In this document: one piece after another, positions 1 to 6,507 of the stretch
Position numbering within the stretch: the stretch's first letter is position 1
Layout: each line of letters begins with the position of its first letter
DNA from: Candidatus Omnitrophota bacterium
Lineage (GTDB): Bacteria > Omnitrophota > Gorgyraeia > Gygaellales > Profunditerraquicolaceae
DNA length: 7,738 nucleotides
Assembly (NCBI GenBank): GCA_028706895.1
Contig: JAQTVG010000040.1
Span: 1-7,738 of the forward strand
Direction: 5' to 3'
Program-made: the position numbers and the translations under genes
Notes under the pieces: model-generated
Seen by the model: only the letters and a program-made list of their open reading frames with translations
What the model was told of the DNA's origin: nothing
The model's database searches: none

Positions 1-2
1 TA

Positions 3-989
3 GTATTTTATAAAGAAGGTATAGTTTCTTCCGTGGGCGTATTTAAACAAGGCGATATTTTTACAATTAAGTACTCTGAGAGGACACAAATACCCGCGGA
101 AACTTCCCCAGCCGGAAGGCTAAGGAGTAATCACCGTTTAAAGGCGCATATTCCGATGGTTCTTCATAGTAATCCACACGCAGTTGTTAATATCGGATTT
201 GGGACAGGCGTTACTGCTTATTCACTCAGCCTGCATAATAACATTGAGAGGGTAGATAATGTTGAAATATGCGCGGAAACGTTTGATGCTAAAAGATTTT
301 TTATAAATAATTCGGATCCTGTTTTTGATAACCCTAAGGTTAATCTTATTGTTGACGACGGAAGGAATTTCCTGTTTTTAACAAAAAGAAAATATGATGT
401 TATCCTTGTTTATCCTTTTAGCTATGTTTTTTCTGATACAATATTTTTATTCACAAAGGATTTCCTGCAGTTATGTAAAAATAAACTTAACCCCGGAGGA
501 GTTATAGCTGTATTCTTCCCCATTACCCAAAATATGCTGGTAGAAAATAAAATTGACCATTCTAAGGTTTTATTGAAGACTTTTTCAGAGGTATTCCCGC
601 ATTTTGCGCTTTTTTCAACTCTTCCTCTAAGCCCGTATATTGGAGGGGGAGCATCCCTTATCGGGACTGTAGATCCGGGGGGGATTAACTTTTCTCCTGA
701 ATATTTAAAGAACAGGTTTAAATCATTGAGCCCGGAAGTAAAAACCGAGCTTATGATATCCAATATAAATAATGCAGAAGATTTATTAAAACATCTTATT
801 TTGGACAAGGTTTCTCTTGAAAAAATATATGGCCCGATAAAAGACATAGTAACTGATAACCGGACAATCATAGATTATAGGGGCGCAAGGCTTAATTGGT
901 CCAAGAGAACCGGGAACTGGCTTCAATATGAACAATTGCCTCCGCGGGTTGATTTTGAGAAATTCCTGTATTTACAAAAAGGAAAATAA
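3..989 (+). CDS. Spermidine-synthase-like Rossmann-fold protein, 5'-truncated by window edge
   Basis: The frame is open to the left edge, so this is the C-terminal part of a longer protein. The GTG at 33 is an internal codon: the residues before it (FYKEG..SSVGVF) match the usual start of the catalytic domain in spermidine synthases (yy.EG...tv.V). Numbering from base 3, a SAM/dcSAM-type glycine loop GFGTG lies at 65-69, the acidic residue ending the second strand is E88 (VEIC), DDGRNF is at 118-123, and LFTKDF plus LNPGG follow. This layout is typical of the spermidine-synthase-like domain that is often fused behind a polytopic membrane region in bacteria, so the missing N-terminus may be membrane-embedded. 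The usual catalytic D-x-x-P or PSNPW segment is replaced by VYPFS (136-140), which argues against ordinary aminopropyl transfer. It ends 3 bases before the oxidoreductase gene. Fold call is fairly sure; function is unknown. Confidence 0.8.
   Translation, partial: VFYKEGIVSSVGVFKQGDIFTIKYSERTQIPAETSPAGRLRSNHRLKAHIPMVLHSNPHAVVNIGFGTGVTAYSLSLHNNIERVDNVEICAETFDAKRFFINNSDPVFDNPKVNLIVDDGRNFLFLTKRKYDVILVYPFSYVFSDTIFLFTKDFLQLCKNKLNPGGVIAVFFPITQNMLVENKIDHSKVLLKTFSEVFPHFALFSTLPLSPYIGGGASLIGTVDPGGINFSPEYLKNRFKSLSPEVKTELMISNINNAEDLLKHLILDKVSLEKIYGPIKDIVTDNRTIIDYRGARLNWSKRTGNWLQYEQLPPRVDFEKFLYLQKGK
979..985 (+). promoter_or_regulatory. Ribosome binding site for the FAD oxidoreductase gene
   Basis: The purine-rich AAGGAAA stretch lies 7 bases before the ATG at 993 and overlaps the last codons of the preceding gene. 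It is the clearest Shine-Dalgarno-like site in the left operon and supports the ATG at 993 as start. Confidence 0.5.
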
Positions 990-992
990 AGT

Positions 993-2294
993 ATGAAGTA
1001 TATTATTATCGGCGCAGGGATAGCGGGCTTAACTGCCGGATACAGGCTTATTGATAAGGGGCATGATGTCATTATTTTAGAAAAAGAACCTGATATCGGA
1101 GGGCTATCCAGGAGTTTTCGCTACGGTAGTTTTATTTTTGACATAGGGCCGCACAGATTTTTTACTGCCAAAGAAGGCGTGGATAAATTTATCAGGTTTA
1201 TGTTAAAGCGGGATTATATTGTTATCGGCCGCAGGAACAGTATCCATTTATTAAACAGGTATTTTTCCTGGCCGCCCGGGCCGGATGCGTTTATTAAATT
1301 GCCACCTAATTTATTGTTAAAATTGTTTTTTGATATGTTTTTGAAGCCGGGGCCTGAAAGGCAGGATTTTAAGAATTCGGCAATCCGCAGGTATGGCAAG
1401 ACATTGTTTGGCCTTGTTTTCAAGGATTATACGGAAAAATTCTGTTGTGCCCCTTGCGAAGAATTGCACAGTGATTGGATAAAAGTATCTTTAGAAAAAG
1501 CAATTATTGATAAAAATATTAAAATGGATTCTTTGTTTGATTTTTCGAGGTTGGCATATAAAACAATGGGTTCCAAAATGAGATTTTTATACCCCAAAGG
1601 CGGATGCGGCAGATTTACCCAAAACCTGGGCGAGATGATAAGCGAAAAAGGGGGAAAGATAATCAAGGGCGTTAATAACATTTCTTTCGGCCTGGGGGAT
1701 AACAGGGTCACTTCTTTAAAATATACCGGAGCCGATAAGGCAACGGTAGAATTTGACCGCCTTATTTATACTGCTCCGATAACAGAACTCGCCCGGCAAT
1801 TAAACCTGGGGGCCCCTGACTTGGAATACCTGAATTCCGTTATCTGTAACATTGAAATCAATAAACCATTAAGAAGGAAGGAGCAATGGATTTATTTTGG
1901 AGATAGCGATTTAAGTTTTGTGAGGGTCTCCTTCCCGCGAAATTTTGATAAGGATAATGTTCCTTCTGGCAGGGATAGTTTATGTGTTGAGTTTACTTGC
2001 AGGCATAACAATTTACTATGGAGCGACCCGGGCTTTATCAGGGGACGCTTAATCGCTGATTTAGCCAGGATAGGGTTATGCCATAAGCAAGACATTGACA
2101 ATATACACATTGAGAAGATTGCCAATACTTATCCTATATATAAATTAAATTATCTTAAAGAGCTGGAGACTGTAAAAAATAAATTAAGCAGGTTCCGTAA
2201 CCTCACCTGTTTAGGCCGGACAGGGGAATTTTGGCACAACAATATGGATGAATCTATAGAAGCTGCATTAAAAATTACAGAAGACACATATTAA
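993..2294 (+). CDS. FAD-dependent oxidoreductase, HemY / UDP-galactopyranose-mutase-like
   Basis: The 433-residue protein opens with an FAD-binding Rossmann fold: GAGIAG at 7-12, E30 at the end of strand 2 for the ribose, then DIGGLSRSF at 34-42. The DIGPHRFF block at 50-57 is close to the DIGGHRFF signature of oxidoreductases annotated as protoporphyrinogen-oxidase-like or UDP-galactopyranose-mutase-like, which are common in polysaccharide and lipid loci. The C-terminus has the second flavin-contacting motif, LGRTGEFWHNNMDESI, where the family usually has a G-R...NMD pattern. Length is normal and no damage is seen. True heme biosynthesis is unlikely because no other heme gene is nearby; redox or isomerase chemistry on a sugar or isoprenoid lipid fits the adjacent glycosyltransferase better. 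It starts at an ATG 3 bases after the previous stop, with AAGGAAA upstream. Flavoprotein call is sure; the reaction is inference. Confidence 0.88.
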   Translation: MKYIIIGAGIAGLTAGYRLIDKGHDVIILEKEPDIGGLSRSFRYGSFIFDIGPHRFFTAKEGVDKFIRFMLKRDYIVIGRRNSIHLLNRYFSWPPGPDAFIKLPPNLLLKLFFDMFLKPGPERQDFKNSAIRRYGKTLFGLVFKDYTEKFCCAPCEELHSDWIKVSLEKAIIDKNIKMDSLFDFSRLAYKTMGSKMRFLYPKGGCGRFTQNLGEMISEKGGKIIKGVNNISFGLGDNRVTSLKYTGADKATVEFDRLIYTAPITELARQLNLGAPDLEYLNSVICNIEINKPLRRKEQWIYFGDSDLSFVRVSFPRNFDKDNVPSGRDSLCVEFTCRHNNLLWSDPGFIRGRLIADLARIGLCHKQDIDNIHIEKIANTYPIYKLNYLKELETVKNKLSRFRNLTCLGRTGEFWHNNMDESIEAALKITEDTY

Positions 2295-2307
2295 ATAGTT
2301 GAAACAG

Positions 2308-4143
2308 ATGAAGCTTAGAGATTTAACCAAAAGAATCAGCCAATGGATTATCATAATATTGATAATCTTGTTCTTTCTTAACCTTGGAGTTAAACTTCCG
2401 TTTATACCTGATAAATTCGGTTCGATGCGGCCTTTTGCAGAATCACATTTCTTAAGAGACTTTTTAATTATAGCAGCTATTTCTTTCTTGATAACATTCT
2501 TATCCGGAAGAATAAAGCAAGGATGCCTGGTCAAGCTGACAAATTCGCTCAAGAGGATAAAAGAGAGTCATTTTTTGGCCGTTATCTTTGTTTTATATTT
2601 CTTAATTAACTGCCTGGCGGCCTATTTTATCTTTGAAACCGCCCCTGTCTTCATGGATTCTGTATCCTACATCAACCAGGCAAAGATATTCAGCACAGGC
2701 AGGTTATACGCGCCGACTCCTTTGTCAGTAGACCACTTCTGCATCCCGACCGACGTAGCCCAGGACGGAAAATGGTATTCAAGGTATCCGCCGGGTTTTT
2801 CTTTAATATTGACGCTGGGGATTATGTTTAAGCTCCCCCTGTGGATTGTTAACCCGATTTTAGCTTCGTTGTCTTTAATCGTAATTTATATCCTTGGCAG
2901 GGAGCTTTATAACAAAAGGATAGGTATATATGCTTCAATACTTGCGTTTTTCTCGCCTTTCTTATTGTTTTGTAATGGGACATTTGAAAGCGAAACCCCG
3001 GCTTTATTTTTTATCCTGTTATTTATCCTCTTTTTTTCCAGTATGCTTAAGAAAGATAAGAAGCGATACCCTGTATTATCGGGATTATCTTTGGGGGCGG
3101 CGTTTATTACCAGGCCGTATTCCGCGTTGTTTGTCAGTCTGCCGTTTATTATTTATTTAGGTTACTTGTTTTTTAAAAGAAAGAAAGATATCTTCCAAAA
3201 AGCATATTTATTCAGTTGCGGGTTTGTAATATTTCTCTTGTTTTTTTTATGGTATATCTGGCAACTGACAGGCAGCCCCTTTACCTTAACCTATAATGTT
3301 TCCGACAGGTACCCTATATTAAAGTATGACTACCCCGGGTTTCATATTGCGCCTTATATAGGGCGCTATGCATCTGGCGCCCTATATGTATTTGGCCCTA
3401 TTGAAGCAATAGTAAATATGAATAGGAATTTTATTCTTTTGAACAGGGATTTGTTCGGTTGGCCTGTGAGCCTGGTTTTTATCTTTATCCCATTTTTATT
3501 TTTCAGGAAGAACAAATGGGATATCCTGCTGATATTTTTATTTTTTTCTATATTGCTGGGGCATTTTTTCTATTGGTCCCCCAATATTAAATATTGGCAT
3601 GCTGCTTCTCCGGCGCTGTTACTTTTGACGGCAAGAGGCATTGCCAAGGCGCCGCTATTGTTACGCAAAATTGGCATTCCAAAGGAAGCGGGGCGGAGGT
3701 TTATTTTTGTTTTTGTCGGCATATGTTTTCTATATAGCATTTTATTATGGCAGCCGCACTTTTGGAAGTCCAGAAAGGATATTATTTGTTACGGGAAAGC
3801 GAGGATGCTTAGCGCAGTTAGAAACAGCGGTATCCATAATACAATAATCTTTATAAAGCTTAACCCTGTTTACTATATATACCATGCCTTTATATGCGAG
3901 GCCTTAACGGACAAAGAAAATTCCAGGCAATCGGTTTCTCTTCCTGTTGTCCATCCTGTGTACCTGGCAGGATTATCGCAGAATTCTCCTGGCCTCCAGG
4001 ATGATATTTTGTATGCCCTGGATTTAGGAGAAAAAAATACCCGGTTGATAAAATATTACCCCGGGCGGCGGTATTTTATTTATGAATATAACTTAGAAAA
4101 AGCGGACAGTCTGTATGAAGTTTATAAAGAATCTCCGGGATAA
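2308..4143 (+). CDS. GT-C (ArnT/PMT, GT39-like) integral membrane glycosyltransferase
   Basis: This 611-residue polytopic protein has about eleven to thirteen hydrophobic segments and a C-terminal non-membrane region from about residue 483. Family features visible: an acidic residue in the first large external loop (D117 in PVFMDSVSY), followed by a Q-A-K-I-F-x-x-G-x-L-Y stretch typical of this superfamily, the YPPG motif at 160-163, an FESETPAL segment near 226-233, and TRPYSA near 268. Such enzymes use a polyprenyl-phosphate-linked sugar and transfer it to a lipid or protein on the outer face of the inner membrane. Acceptor and sugar cannot be read here. Start choice: an ATG at 2308, or an in-frame TTG at 2299 adding three residues; neither has a good Shine-Dalgarno, so coupling to the upstream gene (13-base gap) is likely. 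An 11-bp inverted repeat sits inside the gene at 3356-3387. Superfamily call is firm; specific activity is unknown. Confidence 0.85.
   Translation: MKLRDLTKRISQWIIIILIILFFLNLGVKLPFIPDKFGSMRPFAESHFLRDFLIIAAISFLITFLSGRIKQGCLVKLTNSLKRIKESHFLAVIFVLYFLINCLAAYFIFETAPVFMDSVSYINQAKIFSTGRLYAPTPLSVDHFCIPTDVAQDGKWYSRYPPGFSLILTLGIMFKLPLWIVNPILASLSLIVIYILGRELYNKRIGIYASILAFFSPFLLFCNGTFESETPALFFILLFILFFSSMLKKDKKRYPVLSGLSLGAAFITRPYSALFVSLPFIIYLGYLFFKRKKDIFQKAYLFSCGFVIFLLFFLWYIWQLTGSPFTLTYNVSDRYPILKYDYPGFHIAPYIGRYASGALYVFGPIEAIVNMNRNFILLNRDLFGWPVSLVFIFIPFLFFRKNKWDILLIFLFFSILLGHFFYWSPNIKYWHAASPALLLLTARGIAKAPLLLRKIGIPKEAGRRFIFVFVGICFLYSILLWQPHFWKSRKDIICYGKARMLSAVRNSGIHNTIIFIKLNPVYYIYHAFICEALTDKENSRQSVSLPVVHPVYLAGLSQNSPGLQDDILYALDLGEKNTRLIKYYPGRRYFIYEYNLEKADSLYEVYKESPG
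3356..3387 (+). repeat. Perfect 11-bp inverted repeat (hairpin) inside the glycosyltransferase gene
   Basis: The left arm ATATAGGGCGC (3356-3366) is the exact reverse complement of the right arm GCGCCCTATAT (3377-3387), with a 10-base loop. A T-G and an A-T pair can extend the stem inward to leave a 6-base loop, and a T-G pair can extend it outward. It is coding sequence (around the PYIGRYASGALYVFG stretch), so it may be coincidence, but the stem is long and GC-clamped toward the loop. No T-run follows, so it is not a standard rho-independent terminator. Confidence 0.6.
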
Positions 4144-4149
4144 CTTAAA

Positions 4150-5562
4150 ATGGCAACAATAACTCTTGTAAATCCTGCATCATATATTAAGGTATACTCG
4201 CAGTCTATGATTAGGGCGGCAGTACCTCATTTGCCTATAAGGTCACTGGCAGTGCTGGCGGCTTCATTGAAAAAAGAAGGTCATGAAGTAAAAATATTGG
4301 ACCTTTCTATATCTAATAATCCGGATGGGGAGCTTGTCAGGCACCTGGCGGAATATAGCCCGGAATACGCAGGTATAACATTTACCACGCCGCTTTTCCC
4401 CGAAGCCCTTAAATTAAGCAGGCGGATAAAAGAAATTTCTCCATGCACAAGGATAGTCGCAGGCGGTGTACACGCGACTTCCCTTCCCGAAGAAACGTTA
4501 TTGAATAGTGAAATTGATATTGTAGTAAGCGGGGAAGGGGATATAACGTTCCCGGAATTGGTATCCGGTAGGGAGCTAAAAACAATAAAAGGTATTTATT
4601 TTAGAGAAGGGGGAAGCATTGTATCAACCCCGCGGCGGGAGAGGATAGGCAGCTTAGATGAGCTCCCATTTCCTGACTGGAGCCTCTTTGATTTAAAAAA
4701 ATACAGGAGTTCAAGGATATGCAGCCGGCAGAACCCAGTAGGGCCCCTAACTACTTCCCGGGGATGCGTTTATGAGTGCAGTTTTTGTAATAAAAATATA
4801 TTTGGCAGGGAATTTCGCGTCAAAAGCCCCGCAAGAGTTATTGAAGAAATCAAATATATGCTTAGTTGCGGGTTTAAGGAAATCCATATATGGGATGACC
4901 AGTTTACAACTGACCTCGAACGGGCCAAAGAAATCTGCAGGCTTATCAAAGCAAATAAATTGCATTTTCCCTGGAACATATGGGCGGGCGTGCGGGTAGA
5001 TTCCGTTGATATGGAATTTCTAAGGATGGCTAAAGATACAGGATGTTATGCAATAAGTTACGGCCCGGAGTCTGGAGATGAAAAGATATTGGGGCAGATG
5101 CATAAAAATATAACTCTTGCTCAAAGCAGGAACGCTTTTAGAATGGCCAAAGATGCGGGCCTGGAAACTGTAGCGTTTTTCATGTTTGGCATGCCTGCGG
5201 AAACAATCAACTCCATGGAAGAGACAATAAATTTCGCTATTGAACTAAGCCCTGAATATGCAAAAGTGACCCTTGCCCTGCCTTTTCCTTCCACCGCCCT
5301 TCTTGAAGAACTGGACCGGGAAGGCAGGATAAAATCAAAGGACTGGGGAAAATACAATTTTCATGATACGGAAGAAGTTTGGGAGCATCCAAATTTAAGC
5401 TGGAAAGTGCTGAATAGATACTATAGGAAATTTTACAGGAAGTTTTATCTTCGCCTTTCTTATATTTTACCCAGGTTAAAACGAAGCATAAAAGAGCGAA
5501 ATATATTTTTTGATATCTATTACGCGTTCAGGACGTTCTTCCCCGGAAAATCTATCCGATAA
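4150..5562 (+). CDS. B12-binding-domain radical SAM protein
   Basis: The 470-residue protein has an N-terminal cobalamin-binding-like Rossmann domain (about 1-140: LVNPAS at the start, PIRSLAVLAASLKKEGHEV at 29-47, VAGGVHAT at 103-110, SGEGDITFPEL at 127-137). It then has a radical SAM core with the [4Fe-4S] motif C206-x3-C210-x2-C213 (CVYECSFC), a WDDQFTTD stretch at 248-255, GPESGDEKIL at 305-314 and GMPAET at 347-352. A basic, tyrosine-rich tail ends the protein. In this class, homologs with varied substrates do methylation, cyclisation or rearrangement on lipids, tetrapyrroles and antibiotics. The B12 ligand motif DxHxxG is not intact: at the expected place the sequence reads DLSIS (51-55), so serine stands where histidine would be. 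It follows the glycosyltransferase by 6 bases with only a weak GGGA ahead (4137-4140), so it likely belongs to the same operon. Its 3' end overlaps the opposite-strand transporter gene by 11 bases. Family sure, substrate unknown. Confidence 0.92.
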   Translation: MATITLVNPASYIKVYSQSMIRAAVPHLPIRSLAVLAASLKKEGHEVKILDLSISNNPDGELVRHLAEYSPEYAGITFTTPLFPEALKLSRRIKEISPCTRIVAGGVHATSLPEETLLNSEIDIVVSGEGDITFPELVSGRELKTIKGIYFREGGSIVSTPRRERIGSLDELPFPDWSLFDLKKYRSSRICSRQNPVGPLTTSRGCVYECSFCNKNIFGREFRVKSPARVIEEIKYMLSCGFKEIHIWDDQFTTDLERAKEICRLIKANKLHFPWNIWAGVRVDSVDMEFLRMAKDTGCYAISYGPESGDEKILGQMHKNITLAQSRNAFRMAKDAGLETVAFFMFGMPAETINSMEETINFAIELSPEYAKVTLALPFPSTALLEELDREGRIKSKDWGKYNFHDTEEVWEHPNLSWKVLNRYYRKFYRKFYLRLSYILPRLKRSIKERNIFFDIYYAFRTFFPGKSIR

Positions 5563-6445
5563 ATATAAGCACTACGCCGCCTACCGCTACAATTGCCCCG
5601 GTAATTTCAGAAAGAGATATTTTTTCTTTTAATACAAATGCTGCCAGAGGCAGAATAAAAAGCGGTTCAGTAGAGTTAAGGATAGTAGCGATAGAGGCAT
5701 CTATATACTTAAGCGATAAAAGAAAGAGCCAGAATCCCCCAAAGACAACGACTAAAACTGTAAATGCAATAAATTTAAGTAAACGCAAGTTCCTAAAAGG
5801 AAGAAGCCACGTTGTTAATTTGCGGCTTGCGCATCCAAATACAGCTAAGCCGACAGCCCCGCCCAAAAAACGTATGAAGAGCGCCTGTAACGCAGAAGTT
5901 GAGCTCACTCCTATTTTGGCAAAAATTATCCCTATTGAAGTACAGGCGATTGATAACAATAAATATTTTATTCCCGGAAGATAATTGCTTTGTGTTCTTG
6001 CTTTAGGTGAGTGTTTCCACAGTATCCAGGTAATACCCGTTAATACAAGAATAATGCCTATCCATGCCTGAAGCGATGGCCTTTCTTTCAAGAATATAAC
6101 TGCTAACAAGACTGTAACTACGGGGCCGGCTGTCCCTAATAAAACTGTTAACCGTGGGCCAAGATATATCAAAGCCCTGAAGAAGAGTGTATCTCCTAAA
6201 GCAATGCCCAGCAGCCCGCTTGCCCCAAGAAGCAGGAATTCACGGCTGCCAATCGGGCTTATCCCTGTTAGCAAAAGCACCGCCCCGATGTATAAAATTC
6301 CAAGTATGGTTTTTCCCAGGTTCATGCCCAGGGGAGAGACTTCGTCGCCGAGCTTACGGAATAAAATTGAGCCAACCGCCCAGGTAAAAGCGGACATTAA
6401 AGCGGCAAAACTGCCCAGTATCCAATACATTAAATGAGGTTGCAT
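5552..6445 (-). CDS. EamA/DMT-superfamily transporter (10-TM drug/metabolite permease)
   Basis: This 297-residue protein is almost entirely hydrophobic and has the two-fold EamA repeat, five predicted helices each. The first repeat spans about 8-143 and ends with FLKERPSLQAWIG (118-130); the second spans about 158-297 and contains NSTEPLFILPLAAFVLKEKIS (257-277), the standard stePlf...lkE.is signature. The length is normal for the family. Such proteins export or import small metabolites across the inner membrane; the substrate cannot be told from sequence. The start is the ATG at 6445-6443, supported by AAGGGA 8 bases upstream and by a sigma70-like promoter farther up; the next Met (residue 6) lacks an RBS. 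It runs opposite to both flanking clusters and is probably transcribed alone. Its stop overlaps the radical SAM gene end. Confidence 0.93.
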   Translation of the reverse strand: MQPHLMYWILGSFAALMSAFTWAVGSILFRKLGDEVSPLGMNLGKTILGILYIGAVLLLTGISPIGSREFLLLGASGLLGIALGDTLFFRALIYLGPRLTVLLGTAGPVVTVLLAVIFLKERPSLQAWIGIILVLTGITWILWKHSPKARTQSNYLPGIKYLLLSIACTSIGIIFAKIGVSSTSALQALFIRFLGGAVGLAVFGCASRKLTTWLLPFRNLRLLKFIAFTVLVVVFGGFWLFLLSLKYIDASIATILNSTEPLFILPLAAFVLKEKISLSEITGAIVAVGGVVLIFIG

Positions 6446-6453
6446 TGAGCCTG

Positions 6454-6459
6454 TCCCTT
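6454..6459 (-). promoter_or_regulatory. Shine-Dalgarno site for the EamA transporter gene
   Basis: On the - strand the sequence reads AGAAGGGA before the ATG; the AAGGGA core is 8 bases from the start codon. This decides the start at 6445 over the internal Met five codons later. Confidence 0.6.
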
Positions 6460-6471
6460 CTATAAATATTA

Positions 6472-6480
6472 TGCTATAAT
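6472..6480 (+). promoter_or_regulatory. Extended -10 promoter for the divergent membrane-protein gene
   Basis: TGCTATAAT is a perfect TGn plus TATAAT extended -10, which can work without a good -35; the expected -35 position (around 6452-6457, TGTCCC) is poor. Start of transcription would be near 6487, leaving about 21 bases before the ATG at 6508. Its last two bases overlap the -10 of the opposite-strand promoter. Confidence 0.55.
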
Positions 6481-6507
6481 CATATTCTAAAATATAATGG
6501 CAGTCAA
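6479..6507 (-). promoter_or_regulatory. Sigma70-type promoter for the EamA transporter gene
   Basis: Read on the - strand, a TTGACT -35 (6507-6502) and a TATGAT -10 (6484-6479) are separated by exactly 17 bases. Each differs from consensus at one position (TTGACA, TATAAT). Transcription would start near 6472 and give a leader of about 26 bases that contains the Shine-Dalgarno site. The -35 abuts the start codon of the divergent gene. Predicted from consensus only. Confidence 0.6.

Noticed and set aside
33..35. GTG as the true start of the first gene
   Set aside because: The frame is open to base 3 and the residues before the GTG (FYKEGIVSS) fit the conserved start of the spermidine-synthase-like catalytic domain, so the gene continues left of the window.
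422..871. A 149-codon open frame on the - strand
   Set aside because: It lies wholly antisense to the well-supported spermidine-synthase-like gene, and its protein shows no recognisable domain or start signal.
3241..3249. T-runs in the glycosyltransferase gene as frameshift or slippage sites
   Set aside because: The reading frame is continuous through them and encodes a normal hydrophobic helix; nothing suggests programmed slippage.
4049..4078. Inverted repeat near the glycosyltransferase 3' end (AAAATATTACC ... GGTATTTT) as a terminator
   Set aside because: The arms pair only with a three-base bulge, it lies well inside the coding region, and the next gene in the operon starts 6 bases after the stop.
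6204..6437. Open frames on the + strand opposite the transporter start
   Set aside because: They are antisense to conserved EamA helices and encode low-complexity, Pro/Ser-rich sequence without family features.
6493..6498. Second TATAAT on the + strand as the promoter of the 6508 gene
   Set aside because: It ends only 9 bases before the ATG, so the transcript would start almost at the start codon; the TGCTATAAT at 6472-6480 is better placed, though a near-leaderless transcript cannot be excluded.
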